Origin: Planctomycetota bacterium
GTDB lineage: Bacteria; Planctomycetota; Planctomycetia; Planctomycetales; Planctomycetaceae
Direction: 5' to 3'
DNA: 64,000 bases
Assembly: GCA_023417655.1 (NCBI GenBank)
Contig: JAEZFD010000038.1
Coordinates: forward strand, 39,114-103,113
The notes beneath the pieces are model-generated. The model ran no database searches, was not told where the DNA came from, and saw nothing but the letters and a program-made list of their open reading frames with translations. Of the stretch, positions 38,035-48,120 are shown in pieces (within the stretch, counting starts at the first letter, position 1; each line of letters starts with the position of its first letter). Position numbers and translations under genes: made by a program.

Positions 38035-38676
38035 TCAATACTGGACGCGGTCTGGATTGGAAGCAAAGTCCTTCAGCAGCTGGAAGGCTTCATTGCCGAG
38101 CATCTGAACCTCAGTGACTTTCCGTTCTTTCATCGGAAGCGCAAGCTGGTTGTAGAAATACTGATCGTCGAAGCCGACCGTCGCGGCCTGTGCGATGCTG
38201 AAGCCATAGACCACCAAATCGATGCGAGCCCAGTACGTTGCTGCCAGGCACATCGGACAGGGTTCGCCGGAGGTATACAATTCGCACCCGGTCAGGTCGA
38301 ACGTCTTCAGCTTACTCCCGGCAGCGCGAATGGCGTAGATCTCGCCGTGAGCAGTTGGATCCGAATTGCTGACAACGTGGTTCCAGCCTTCCCCAACAAT
38401 CTCGTCGCCTTTCACGACAACCGCGCCGAACGGTCCGCCATCCCGGGCAGCGACCCCTTTCCTCGCCAGTTCAATGGCCCGTCGCAAATACTTCTCGGCC
38501 CGCTGGGGGTCAATCTTCTTTTTCGCGTCATCAGCAGACAGGTTCTGGTACGCCGACATCAGAATTCCTCCCTGCAGGGCTAAACCGACAGCCGTCGCCA
38601 TCCATTCACGCCGTGACAGGTCATTGCGCTGGTTCCCTTGAAACTCACAGTCTGAGTGCATCTTCGTCGATCCCAC
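38035..38676 (-). CDS. Tat-signal nucleoside/cytosine-type deaminase
   Basis: A 213-residue zinc deaminase of the CDA/guanine-deaminase (CMP/dCMP) superfamily. Zinc and proton-transfer residues are intact: HGE in DPTAHGEIYAI and PCPMC in SGEPCPMCLAAT. The N-terminus holds a twin-arginine-like segment SRREWMATAVGLALQGGIL before the catalytic domain begins (AEKYLRRAIELARKG), so it seems to be exported or membrane-anchored, unusual for a nucleobase deaminase. The first residues may include a wrong start, but SRRE-WMAT is well inside. Substrate (guanine, cytosine, adenine or tRNA) cannot be told. It has its own terminator and converges with the GTPase gene. Confidence 0.75.
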   Translation of the reverse strand: MGSTKMHSDCEFQGNQRNDLSRREWMATAVGLALQGGILMSAYQNLSADDAKKKIDPQRAEKYLRRAIELARKGVAARDGGPFGAVVVKGDEIVGEGWNHVVSNSDPTAHGEIYAIRAAGSKLKTFDLTGCELYTSGEPCPMCLAATYWARIDLVVYGFSIAQAATVGFDDQYFYNQLALPMKERKVTEVQMLGNEAFQLLKDFASNPDRVQY

Positions 38677-38874
38677 TGGTTGAATGGGATCGTCGGTTTC
38701 GGTCTGCTCTGAAACAGAGTCTTCCGCGGAACAGTAAGACCGGCCGATATCCCATGTGGAAATCGTAGGCCACGAAAATTCACCGCGTCGGAGATCCCGT
38801 CACAAAAATCACAGAAGATGCAGACAAACCGTCCGGCAGAACCGGCATAACATGAACGACGAGAACCGTTGGCT

Positions 38875-39288
38875 CTAGGGACCGGTGAGATCAAGCATCA
38901 ACTGATTGGGTTGCTTGTCACTGATGGTGGCCTTCAGCTCGGACTTCACATTGTACTTCTCCGGGATGTACTGCTCGATGGCCTGTTCTTTCCCGATTCC
39001 ATCCGCGCTGGGCACAGTCTTCCCTTCGGCGATGCGAGTCGCTGTCACTTCGATGATCTTTTCGCCGGGGCTCGACTCCCCGGAGATTTCACCATTAATG
39101 ACTTTCGCAAGGCACGTCTTCTCCTGACCAGCCGGGTCACGCAGCACCAGCGTCGCCGTGGAGACCGGTTCTCCATTGAAGGTGACTTTTCCCGTCAACG
39201 GATAGAAGCGTGGTCCGGAATTCTGGGAACAGCCAACAGACGTCGCCAGAAATCCAAGGACAACAAGCGTAACAATTCGAAATGGCAT
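38875..39288 (-). CDS. Small lipoprotein, DUF1559 partner
   Basis: A 137-residue lipoprotein; VTLVVLGFLATSVGC is signal peptide plus lipobox SVGC. The mature domain has the partner-family pattern GKVTFNGEPVSTATLVLRDP, then beta strands and IPEKYNVKSELKATISDK, very like the copies at 566 and 24240. It lies 83 bases downstream of the DUF1559 gene at 39372 on the same strand and is probably in its transcript. Function unknown. Confidence 0.85.
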   Translation of the reverse strand: MPFRIVTLVVLGFLATSVGCSQNSGPRFYPLTGKVTFNGEPVSTATLVLRDPAGQEKTCLAKVINGEISGESSPGEKIIEVTATRIAEGKTVPSADGIGKEQAIEQYIPEKYNVKSELKATISDKQPNQLMLDLTGP

Positions 39289-39371
39289 GGGCAGCGGAAT
39301 CCCTGTGAGCGGACGAGAAGTGATGGCGCAGTGCGAGACAGAATCAGCATCGAGCAGTCAGCATCAGCGGT

Positions 39372-40412
39372 TTACCACTCGCCGATGACCTCACCAGTCG
39401 CACGGGTTCCCAGTGCCCGCATCGTGGCCAGATTGATGTTGTCCGAGACAAATCGGACCGAACCATCTGCCATCGCGACTTGAGCACCGCCTGTGTGATA
39501 ACTGCGGATGTACGTCGTCCGCGTAGTACAGGTGAAGCCGGCAGGAGTCGCCACATCCGTGGAATAGCACGGAAATCGGGTTTCGTTGAAATTGCCGCAG
39601 CCGCGTGCACAATCAGGAATCGGTGTGTTGGGCGGTTCCGCAGTGACGATGCTTCCGCCCCCATGAATAGAGCCGCCCCAATAAGCACCCGCTTCGCTCC
39701 AGGGCACATAGGCGTTTCCACTGCCACCGGAACCCACGCGTGTGACCCCTTCCCCGATCAGGATGGTGTTCGAGGTCCCGTCCGTGATCGATGCAAAACT
39801 GGTTTTCGAATAGTTGTGGAAGACACCATTACCTGTCGTCGAGACCCACGCACTGACCGTCGAACCCGCGTTAGCACCATAATTCCCACGGAATCCGATA
39901 CTCGCCCCGGTTCCAGGATCAGGATTTGATGGACAAGAGAACGTCTCGAGTTTGAATCTCATCAGGTCGCCTGCCTGATGGCTGTATTCGGGATTCAGCT
40001 TTTCATAGGAATTGAACAGTGCCACTTGATCGACGAACGGGAGAATTCGCTGAAACCAGGAATCCCGGTTCTTCGTAACCCCGACAGTTCCTTCTCGCGA
40101 CCAGTATCCATACGGAAGCGTATTGTGGACATCGTGGTAGTTGTGAAGTGCCAGAGCGATCTGCTTGATGTTGTTCTTGCAGCTCGAGCGTCGGGCCGCT
40201 TCGCGTGCCTGCTGAACAGCGGGCAGCAGCAGCGCGATCAGAACTGCAATGATTGCAATGACCACAAGCAGTTCGATGAGAGTGAATCCTCTCCGATGCC
40301 TGCGATGGATGACGGGCGCAGCGTGACTCACAGGAATGGTCTCCACCAGAAGTGCAATGAATGATTCGTATGCAACTATTCGCAAGGTTCGTACCGGTAT
40401 GGAAATTTCCAA
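39372..40412 (-). CDS. DUF1559 prepilin-like protein
   Basis: A 346-residue DUF1559 protein. After a 40-residue leader with [12 protein letters not shown] comes the hydrophobic helix, [34 protein letters not shown], and the end block [29 protein letters not shown] ... GEW. The long leader before RRHRRG may be a wrong start; a GTG at about codon 23 is possible. First gene of a pair with the lipoprotein at 38875. Probably an envelope pseudopilin of unknown role. Confidence 0.88.
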   Translation of the reverse strand: MEISIPVRTLRIVAYESFIALLVETIPVSHAAPVIHRRHRRGFTLIELLVVIAIIAVLIALLLPAVQQAREAARRSSCKNNIKQIALALHNYHDVHNTLPYGYWSREGTVGVTKNRDSWFQRILPFVDQVALFNSYEKLNPEYSHQAGDLMRFKLETFSCPSNPDPGTGASIGFRGNYGANAGSTVSAWVSTTGNGVFHNYSKTSFASITDGTSNTILIGEGVTRVGSGGSGNAYVPWSEAGAYWGGSIHGGGSIVTAEPPNTPIPDCARGCGNFNETRFPCYSTDVATPAGFTCTTRTTYIRSYHTGGAQVAMADGSVRFVSDNINLATMRALGTRATGEVIGEW

Positions 40413-40573
40413 TCGGCAGGCAAAAGCCCTGAGAACGCGAAGTAATCAATGGATCTGCATACGCTAATTGCACGTAATATCAGCACACAAGAGCAAAAAG
40501 AGCGCGTGCGAATCTTACATGTCATTTACGAATCATTCGATGCAAACCGCCGACAGGTTACGGCCGCCTGTTC

Positions 40574-41485
40574 TCAATCCAGCACCCGTTGAGCATGGGG
40601 GTGCGACGATTCGTAGGTCTCGCGCATGCGGCGCGTGCTGACGTGGGTGTAGATCTGAGTAGTCGTCAGACTTTTGTGCCCAAGAAGTTCCTGCACACTG
40701 CGAAGATCAGCTCCGCCATCCAGCAGATGGGTCGCAAAGCTGTGCCGGAGGGTATGGGGACTCGTGATGGAAGAAAGCCCTGTTTCCTTCAGGTATTTGT
40801 CGAGCATTCGCCCGATGCTTCGCGTAGTCAGGCGCCGGCCGAAGCGATTCAGGAAGATCGCATCGTGATCTTTTGCAGGGGCCGCTGGATCGACGGCCCG
40901 GACTGTCAGCCAGCGTTCGATTGCCCGAGCAGCGTAAGAACCGACAGGAGCGATTCGCTCTTTGGCCCCTTTTCCGAAGACTCGCAGAATGCTGGACGGA
41001 CGATCCCAGTCAGACAGGTTCAACCCGACCAGTTCCGCGACTCGCAGACCTGAAGAATACATGGTTTCCAGAATGGCCCGATCTCGCAGCCCCATCGGAT
41101 CGTTGGCCGGCGGCGCTTCGAGGAGCGTCGCCACTTGTTCCGTTGTCAGGAAGTGAGGGAGTTTTCGACCGGTCCGCGGTGTCCGTAAGGCCTGCGCCGG
41201 ATTGGAGGTCGTAATTCCCTCGCGAGTGGTATACCTGAAGAAACTCCGGATGGCAGCCAGGCGCCGGGCGATCGTGGTCCGGGCGTATTGACATTCATGA
41301 AGATAGGAGACGTATCCCCGCAGCATGGGGATGGTCACCTGATCAGGAGTTGCGACACCGCCCACACGGTCTTCGAGATAATCGAAGAAGCTGGCAAAGT
41401 CTTCGCCATAAGACTTGATCGTCAACTCAGAGGAATTTCGCTCGAGCTTCAGATGGCGGAGAAATTGCTGCACTGTGCTTTGCAT
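40574..41485 (-). CDS. xerC: Tyrosine recombinase XerC
   Basis: A 303-residue tyrosine recombinase with an N-terminal SAM-like core-binding domain ([30 protein letters not shown]) and a catalytic domain carrying the six active-site positions: Arg in [12 protein letters not shown], Lys in [25 protein letters not shown] (His and Arg), GHKSL and Tyr in [12 protein letters not shown]. Length and C-terminal AHPRA-like end match XerC/XerD, which resolve chromosome dimers at dif near the terminus. Only one Xer paralogue is in the window; XerC rather than XerD is a reasonable, not certain, choice. Cytoplasmic. Confidence 0.85.
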   Translation of the reverse strand: MQSTVQQFLRHLKLERNSSELTIKSYGEDFASFFDYLEDRVGGVATPDQVTIPMLRGYVSYLHECQYARTTIARRLAAIRSFFRYTTREGITTSNPAQALRTPRTGRKLPHFLTTEQVATLLEAPPANDPMGLRDRAILETMYSSGLRVAELVGLNLSDWDRPSSILRVFGKGAKERIAPVGSYAARAIERWLTVRAVDPAAPAKDHDAIFLNRFGRRLTTRSIGRMLDKYLKETGLSSITSPHTLRHSFATHLLDGGADLRSVQELLGHKSLTTTQIYTHVSTRRMRETYESSHPHAQRVLD

Positions 41486-41604
41486 GATCTCACCGCATCG
41501 CCGTTCAGCGATACCGAATGGAGTCGTTGACGGGCTCGATCACCGGGTCGGTTCAGCACGAACAGCTACAGAAAACGCCGCTCGCGGAACCGCCTGTGCG
41601 GCAA

Positions 41605-41838
41605 TCATGCCGTTCGGCGAAAGGTTTCCGGTGTGGCAGGATCGGTCGTCTGGTCCGTCTGGAGCCGACGAACTTTCTGGCTCAGAACAGCCGCGTCGTA
41701 CCACGTGAAGTTTAATTCCGGGTCGGCGGCATAACGCCCCAACGTCTGCAGCATTTGGGCCAGGCTCGATTCGTCATAGAGAAAGACGTATCTCTCTCCA
41801 TCCTTCACCAAGGCGATGACATTGACGTTTCGTTCCAT
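41605..41838 (-). CDS. Small conserved-looking protein, unknown function
   Basis: A 77-residue protein from an ATG at 41838 (MERNVNVIALVKDGERYVFLYD), with cagggtg about 6 bases before. Longer frames from 41868 or 41904 are possible. The sequence is short, with a beta-hairpin-like start and a helical segment (SSLAQMLQTLGRYAADPEL), ending in a polar tail. Similar short proteins occur next to xer genes in planctomycetes, but I cannot name a family. It is encoded 120 bases upstream of xerC on the same strand. Confidence 0.5.
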   Translation of the reverse strand: MERNVNVIALVKDGERYVFLYDESSLAQMLQTLGRYAADPELNFTWYDAAVLSQKVRRLQTDQTTDPATPETFRRTA

Positions 41839-42125
41839 CCTGAGCACCCTGAATTCATTACGGGTCATTCCTGTGGTGTTATCGTCGGGCCAGCAGGAAG
41901 GCATTCCCGTGAAAACAGTTTTTCAGTGCCTCATCACTCAAAATGTGCGGATGCGCTCATCGATCTGATATGACCGGCTTATCGGTGCCGTCGGTCTCGT
42001 TTGCCATGTCCTCAGGACAGGTCCCTGAGGAAGAGAACCTGCAGGAATTCTACTGAGAAAATCACGAAACTCCTGCGGCTGACGGTGCCGGACCAGGGAC
42101 CTCGGCGGCGAATTTCGCTGATCTC

Positions 42126-42623
42126 TCAGGTAACGACGAAATGCCAGATCACGGCCAGAACGCCACCAGCAAATAGCCCTGCCACGACATCGTCTGCCAT
42201 GACCCCGAGTCCACCGGGAAGCCATTCAATCCGGCGGATGGGCCAGGGTTTGATGATGTCGAAGATCCGGAACAGAAGAAATCCAATCACAGCCGTTCCG
42301 GGATTGATCGGGGTCAACAGAAAGACCCAGAAGAAAGCGACGATTTCGTCAAAGACAACATGGGGTGGATCCTTCCGCTGCAGAAGACGGATTCCGGCGT
42401 CGCAGATGGGAATCCCAATCATGAACGCGATGACTCCGGCCAGTGCCGTCCAGAGGGGGTACCTGCCGTCTGTTCCCAATGCCCAGATCAGAGGAGGCCC
42501 CAGCAGACTGCCAGCGGTTCCTGGTCCGCGAGGAACATAGCCAAGACCGAATCCGGTGGCAAAAACTCCCCAGAATCGATCGAAAGGGCGAGCTGCTGGT
42601 GGCTGTGTTGGGCTCTCTGTCAT
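42126..42623 (-). CDS. pgpA: Phosphatidylglycerophosphatase A
   Basis: A 165-residue integral membrane phosphatase removing the phosphate from phosphatidylglycerophosphate in phospholipid synthesis. PgpA landmarks: GLGYVPRGPGTAGSL near the N-terminus, VVFDEIVAFFW, RIFDIIKPWPIRRIE and GVMADDVVAGLFAG. Four membrane helices are predicted. ATG 42623 overlaps the stop of the Rieske gene in ATGA (42620-42623), implying coupled translation, and is preferred over a longer frame. Confidence 0.88.
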   Translation of the reverse strand: MTESPTQPPAARPFDRFWGVFATGFGLGYVPRGPGTAGSLLGPPLIWALGTDGRYPLWTALAGVIAFMIGIPICDAGIRLLQRKDPPHVVFDEIVAFFWVFLLTPINPGTAVIGFLLFRIFDIIKPWPIRRIEWLPGGLGVMADDVVAGLFAGGVLAVIWHFVVT

Positions 42624-42961
42624 GGCAGTTCCACCTGAATTTCCCCGTCGACAACCTGAACAGGAAAAGTCTGCTGCTGTATCCGCGAAGTCAGGCAATG
42701 CCGCCCTGTCAAGACGTCAAACTGCCAGCCATGCCACGGACAGGTCACGATACACCCGTTGAGAGCTCCCTCGGCAAGTGGTCCCCCGGCATGAGGGCAG
42801 ATTCCATCGATGGCCCAGAGTTCGTCTCCCTGGCGAAAAACCGCCACAATCCGATCTGTGATTGTGAATTCACGGCCTGCGCCGTCTGGGAAATCATCAA
42901 AGGACGCAACAGAGTGCCACATGTCGACTGGAAGTCTCTCGATGTCAGAAGTGCCGTTCAC
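42620..42961 (-). CDS. Rieske [2Fe-2S] protein, NirD-like
   Basis: A 113-residue small Rieske protein. Both cluster-binding motifs are present: CPHAGGPL (C-x-H) and CPWHGWQFD (C-x2-H), with the Cys pairing region between them. There is no signal peptide. Such stand-alone proteins resemble NirD or the ferredoxin components of ring-hydroxylating oxygenases and transfer single electrons. It is coupled to pgpA by ATGA overlap, but that pair has no obvious metabolic link. Confidence 0.85.
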   Translation of the reverse strand: MNGTSDIERLPVDMWHSVASFDDFPDGAGREFTITDRIVAVFRQGDELWAIDGICPHAGGPLAEGALNGCIVTCPWHGWQFDVLTGRHCLTSRIQQQTFPVQVVDGEIQVELP

Positions 42962-43334
42962 AGATGGTAACCGATTGTGAACGGAACATAGCGAATCACT
43001 CGCGATTGTGCCGTCAATTTTGGAAACCAGCGGTTCTCCGTGCCTCTCGAATCATTTTCATCGGTCAATTGAGCTTGGGAAGCCATCACACTTCGAACAC
43101 AAACACGCATCGTAATCGTTGTCTTCACCCCGGAACTCGCCCCACCAGTGGCCCGGAATCATGAAGGCCGGACCTGATAACGGCTCATCATGGCGGACTC
43201 ATCGCTGAAAGGATTCCGTCATCACGGAAAGCGTGGGACCCAATGCTTGGCTCAATCGTCAGTCCGAAGAAAACGGAGTACACTCACCCGAAACAGCTCA
43301 CCTCAGTCAGGCGCCTCCCTGGGAGAGAGATCCA
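42962..43334. other. Divergent intergenic region
   Basis: 373 bases with no gene. It lies between the Rieske gene and the divergent sulfatase gene and should hold both promoters. Confidence 0.35.
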
Positions 43335-44870
<1,536 letters not shown>

Positions 44871-44902
44871 GCCTCCTGACAATCCACGAGAGCAGCTGGG
44901 GA

Positions 44903-45036
44903 AGAAATTCGAAATACAAATTTTCAAATTCGAAACAGGTTGAGGAGGCACTGGGGCGATTCTTGCGGATCATTCATCGGTGCTGGTTTTCCCCCCCGAT
45001 TCGTTTCGAATTTTGAGCTTTGAATTTCTAATTTCT
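44903..45036. repeat. AT-rich palindromic element with 34-bp inverted ends
   Basis: The ends at 44903-44936 and 45003-45036 are inverted relatives matching at 28 of 34 positions (agaaatt-type outer edge, aaattcgaaac inner edge). The 66-base centre is GC-richer and codes nothing. The element fills the sulfatase-HIT gap, a typical MITE or large hairpin site. Confidence 0.65.
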
Positions 45037-45066
45037 GATCCCGATCACCACTCAACGGACTGATTA

Positions 45067-45501
45067 ATGCCGATTCACCCCCAACTTCTTCAGGATTGTT
45101 TTCATCTCGGGCGACTGCCGACCTGCGACGTCCTGCTCCACCGGAACGCACTGATTCCCTGGTTCATTCTGGTCCCGGAGACCGAACAGACGGATCTCCT
45201 TGAACTTCCGATGGATCACCGAAATGCAGCGATGCAGGAGGCCGCGCTCGCTGGCGAATTGATGAAGAAGCACTTCGGAGTGCCCAAGCTGAATTTTGCG
45301 GCCATCGGCAATGTGGTGCCGCAGCTCCACCTGCATGTCGTCGGTCGACGCCCGGAAGATCAGTGCTGGCCAAAACCGGTCTGGGGAAATCTCACGCAGC
45401 AGGCGGACTACTTAGACTCAGAAGTTCGCGAGATCATATCGGCACTGCAAAAGGCCGCGACGGAATCTGGGCTTCAGTTCCAATCGAAAGGACGTTCCTG
45501 A
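45067..45501 (+). CDS. HIT family protein
   Basis: A 144-residue histidine-triad nucleotide hydrolase/transferase-like protein. Its C-terminal signature QLHLHVVGRRPED corresponds to H-x-H-x-H-x-x, but the first His is Gln, a variation seen in some bacterial HIT proteins. The remaining two His include the catalytic one. An N-terminal DCFHLGRLPTCDVLLHRNALIPWFILVPE matches bacterial HIT starts. Substrate unknown; cytoplasmic. The start ATG lies 30 bases after the AT-rich palindrome. Confidence 0.75.
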   Translation: MPIHPQLLQDCFHLGRLPTCDVLLHRNALIPWFILVPETEQTDLLELPMDHRNAAMQEAALAGELMKKHFGVPKLNFAAIGNVVPQLHLHVVGRRPEDQCWPKPVWGNLTQQADYLDSEVREIISALQKAATESGLQFQSKGRS

Positions 45502-45756
45502 CTCGCACCGCATTGCTCTGACGGAGTGTTCGCGACAGTCGTGCGCAGATCACTGTAACAACTTGCCGCACTTCCATTTCCTGAAAGTCGAGTTGACGGA
45601 AACCGGAATTGGAGCGATGTTTTCTCTGGGGGAGAGCCGGGGCGGAGTTCCCGCGCAGATTCCCTCTCACTCCATTGCGATCAACTCGGCAAACTCTTTG
45701 ACCGGAACGGCACATCCACACAGGCCGTCAGCGGACTTCGGGGACGGAACAACTTC

Positions 45757-46413
45757 ATGGGTACGCTGTTACGCGATCTTTCCGCACTCTCGCCCTTTGT
45801 CATCGGCGGCGCGTTCTGTGTTCACCTGTTCGTCTTCTTTGTTCTCTGGATTTGGTCCCGACGAGATCTGAAAACAATTGCCAGCGGGCTGTTCGACTTT
45901 ACTAAAGGTCTAAGGAATCAGAGCCTGCTCGACTCGCATGCTCATCTGTCTGACCAGATCGATGCATTTCTGGCTGACATTAACGACGTTCTGGATGACG
46001 AACACCGTCGCGCTGAACGCCTGCCGTTACTTCAGAGGATGCAGATCCTTGATGAGAAGAAGCGCTATCTGAATTCCATGAGCTTCGAAGTCGTTTACAA
46101 CATGGCTCGGACCATGATCGAGGCCTATCCGCTGGCGGGAGTGCTCGGAACTGTGCTGGCGATTGGCTCAGCACTGCAGGACGACATGGCCGGGCAGACC
46201 GGTGGCGTTAACCTGATTCTTGAACGATTCTCCGAATCGATCTGGTCCACCGCTCTCGGACTGATCGGGGCTCTGGTGCTGATGTTTGTGAACAGCACGC
46301 TGGAACCGACCTTCAATCGACTTACTGAGAATCGAAAGCATGTCCGGGATACGATCGCCCGGGCGAAACGGGAACTGGCACTGCATTCAGTTGATCGCGG
46401 AGAGCACGAATGA
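45757..46413 (+). CDS. MotA/TolQ/ExbB-type proton channel subunit
   Basis: A 218-residue membrane protein of the MotA/TolQ/ExbB superfamily. An N-terminal helix (FVIGGAFCVHLFVFFVLWIW) is followed by a cytoplasmic segment with heptad-like charge (DEHRRAERLPLLQRMQILDEKKRY), then a pair of helices: AYPLAGVLGTVLAIGSAL and ESIWSTALGLIGALVLMFVNS. The TVLxIG and TAxGLIxA elements line the proton path in the family. It overlaps the next gene by ATGA (46410-46413). With the ExbD-like partner it should use the proton motive force to drive work across the envelope. Confidence 0.8.
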   Translation: MGTLLRDLSALSPFVIGGAFCVHLFVFFVLWIWSRRDLKTIASGLFDFTKGLRNQSLLDSHAHLSDQIDAFLADINDVLDDEHRRAERLPLLQRMQILDEKKRYLNSMSFEVVYNMARTMIEAYPLAGVLGTVLAIGSALQDDMAGQTGGVNLILERFSESIWSTALGLIGALVLMFVNSTLEPTFNRLTENRKHVRDTIARAKRELALHSVDRGEHE

Positions 46414-47267
46414 TCTCCCGTCGGCGACTGACGCTGCAATTGACTCCGCTGCTCGACATGCTGCTGATTGTCGTCTTTCTGCAGTACTTCCAGCTGCGCG
46501 AACGGGAGCAGACGTTAACCGTCGAGCAGCAGGCGATCACCACTGAACGTGAGGAACTCATCAGCGCGAATGCGGTCAGCCAGAAACAGATCTCAGAGTT
46601 GATGACGCGAATGGAAGCGCTGCAAGCCCAACTGATGCTTACGGAAAGACAGGCATTGCATGCTCGCGAGATCGCAATCGAGGATCGCAAGTCGCTGATC
46701 CAGTCGCAGACGTCTCTCCAGCAGGTTGTCGAACAACAGAAAGTAGTCGGGCGGCTGGTACAGGAGCTGTTTCAGATTCCTCCTGAAGAAGTTGAACAGA
46801 TGCTGAACGCAGTACGCGGGCCGGCCAATGGCGAAACTCCGGCCGAACGACAGAGGATTATTGAACGCTTCAAACAGATCTCGAACCAGAGTTCCGGCAA
46901 GATGCTTGAACATCTCCTCTCTTACGAGGAGATCCGTAAACGATGCGATGTCTGGAATCTGGAGATCGATGCAGAAGGCATCGCGACGATCACAGACGGC
47001 ACTCGTAGCCGACGCTTCCGAATCCCGATGACGGAAGATGGAGACGTCTCTACCGAACAATTGATCAATGAACTCTTCTCCTGGTATCGCACTTTGCCGC
47101 AGCCGAAGAGTCTGGTGGTCGTCCTTCTGACTTATGATCGCGGCAGTCGGATCTTCATCACGGAGTCGGTTCGCAAGGCGTTACCGATCTGGGTGAGTCG
47201 AATGCAGGCGGACAGTGCCGGGCGCAGCCGGTTCGAGTATGCCGATCTGGGTTTCCGGATCGACTGA
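46410..47267 (+). CDS. ExbD/TolR-like stator partner with extended coiled coil
   Basis: A 285-residue partner protein. Residues 8-30 (LTLQLTPLLDMLLIVVFLQYFQL) are a single membrane helix with the ionisable Asp of the ExbD/TolR/MotB family (TPLLDMLL). The helix is followed by a long coiled coil of about 100 residues (EREQTLTVEQQAITTEREEL ... SLQQVVEQQKVVGRLVQELF), much longer than in ExbD, then a small C-terminal domain. It overlaps the next reading frame by one base (TGATG at 47264-47268 area). Inference: a stator-like component with an extended periplasmic arm. Confidence 0.75.
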   Translation: MISRRRLTLQLTPLLDMLLIVVFLQYFQLREREQTLTVEQQAITTEREELISANAVSQKQISELMTRMEALQAQLMLTERQALHAREIAIEDRKSLIQSQTSLQQVVEQQKVVGRLVQELFQIPPEEVEQMLNAVRGPANGETPAERQRIIERFKQISNQSSGKMLEHLLSYEEIRKRCDVWNLEIDAEGIATITDGTRSRRFRIPMTEDGDVSTEQLINELFSWYRTLPQPKSLVVVLLTYDRGSRIFITESVRKALPIWVSRMQADSAGRSRFEYADLGFRID

Positions 47268-47383
47268 TGATCCATGGCAGTTTGGGAATTCCCTGTGAAA
47301 CGGTCTCGCCCGATTTCGTGTGGCGAGCTACAACGGAATTGGGCAACAGAAGTCGGACTCCTCATCGCAATCAGAGCAGAGCC

Positions 47384-47902
47384 ATGAAAACACGTAATCT
47401 CGTCGGCGGAGCGATGGTGGGAGCACTGGTCTTCGGCATCTGGCTGGGATCCTTTTTCAAAGGGCCAGGTCTCGGTGGAAGCGGAACCGGATTTGGGATC
47501 TCCGATACCACGAGCGAAACGCTTTCGGACACGCGCGTTCAGGCGACGAATGCTTCCTCAACCGGCACGTCGAGCCCTCGTGCTTCGACCGGGAATACCA
47601 CACCCGCCCCTGATTCCAAAGACCCGGAAATCGGCTTACCGACGCAGCTGATCACAATCGTGATCCATGATGATCAATTTCGCCTGATGACGGGCGACGA
47701 CCCTAAGCACGGAGTGGAACTGACGTTAAACGACATCCGCCAGCGTGCCGGGGAAACGGTCGGGACGTCTGAGGGAATTCGGGTTCGGATTCTCAAGGAA
47801 CGTTCAGCACGAGAGGGTGCGAGGTCAGATTTACTCAATGCTCTCGCTGCCGCGGGGGTGAAACGGGAGGAGATTCAGGAACGGGCGGAATTCATCAAAT
47901 AA
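47384..47902 (+). CDS. Membrane-anchored protein, third gene of the ExbB/ExbD-like operon
   Basis: A 172-residue protein. The N-terminus MKTRNLVGGAMVGALVFGIW is a membrane anchor; a Gly/Ser/Thr-rich linker follows (to about residue 80), then a folded domain (ITIVIHDDQFRLMTGDDPKHGVELTLNDIRQRAGETVGTSEGIRVRIL) which resembles the periplasmic domain of ExbD/TolR by its strand-helix-strand order. An earlier ATG at 47267 lies right at the stop of the previous gene, so translation may begin there, with an extra 39 residues of unclear value. Probably part of the same envelope machine. Confidence 0.65.
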   Translation: MKTRNLVGGAMVGALVFGIWLGSFFKGPGLGGSGTGFGISDTTSETLSDTRVQATNASSTGTSSPRASTGNTTPAPDSKDPEIGLPTQLITIVIHDDQFRLMTGDDPKHGVELTLNDIRQRAGETVGTSEGIRVRILKERSAREGARSDLLNALAAAGVKREEIQERAEFIK

Positions 47903-48120
47903 TCCGGCTAGGGAGTCCACGGTTCATCCACTGACTGTGGTCTGGCAGGTTTCGGTGATGAGGTGAAACTCAGGTCATTGCTTTGAAGTCGCCGCGCACC
48001 CCGTGCCGATGCCATCTTTACCGCGATCGATTGCGGCGTCTCCCTCGCGAATTCGAACTGTCGCCAGGTTGAGCATTGCAGAAATGGCAGCAGTGACTGC
48101 CGATCAAATCCCATCACTCT

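Noticed and set aside
40574..41485. XerC as a phage or island integrase
   Set aside because: Length, C-terminal sequence and the lack of adjacent tRNA or attachment repeats fit the housekeeping Xer recombinase instead.
45757..47902. Zorya-type defence (ZorA/ZorB)
   Set aside because: Channel and stator-like genes are present, but no ZorC/ZorD or ZorE-like helicase or nuclease gene follows, and the second protein lacks a recognisable peptidoglycan-binding domain.
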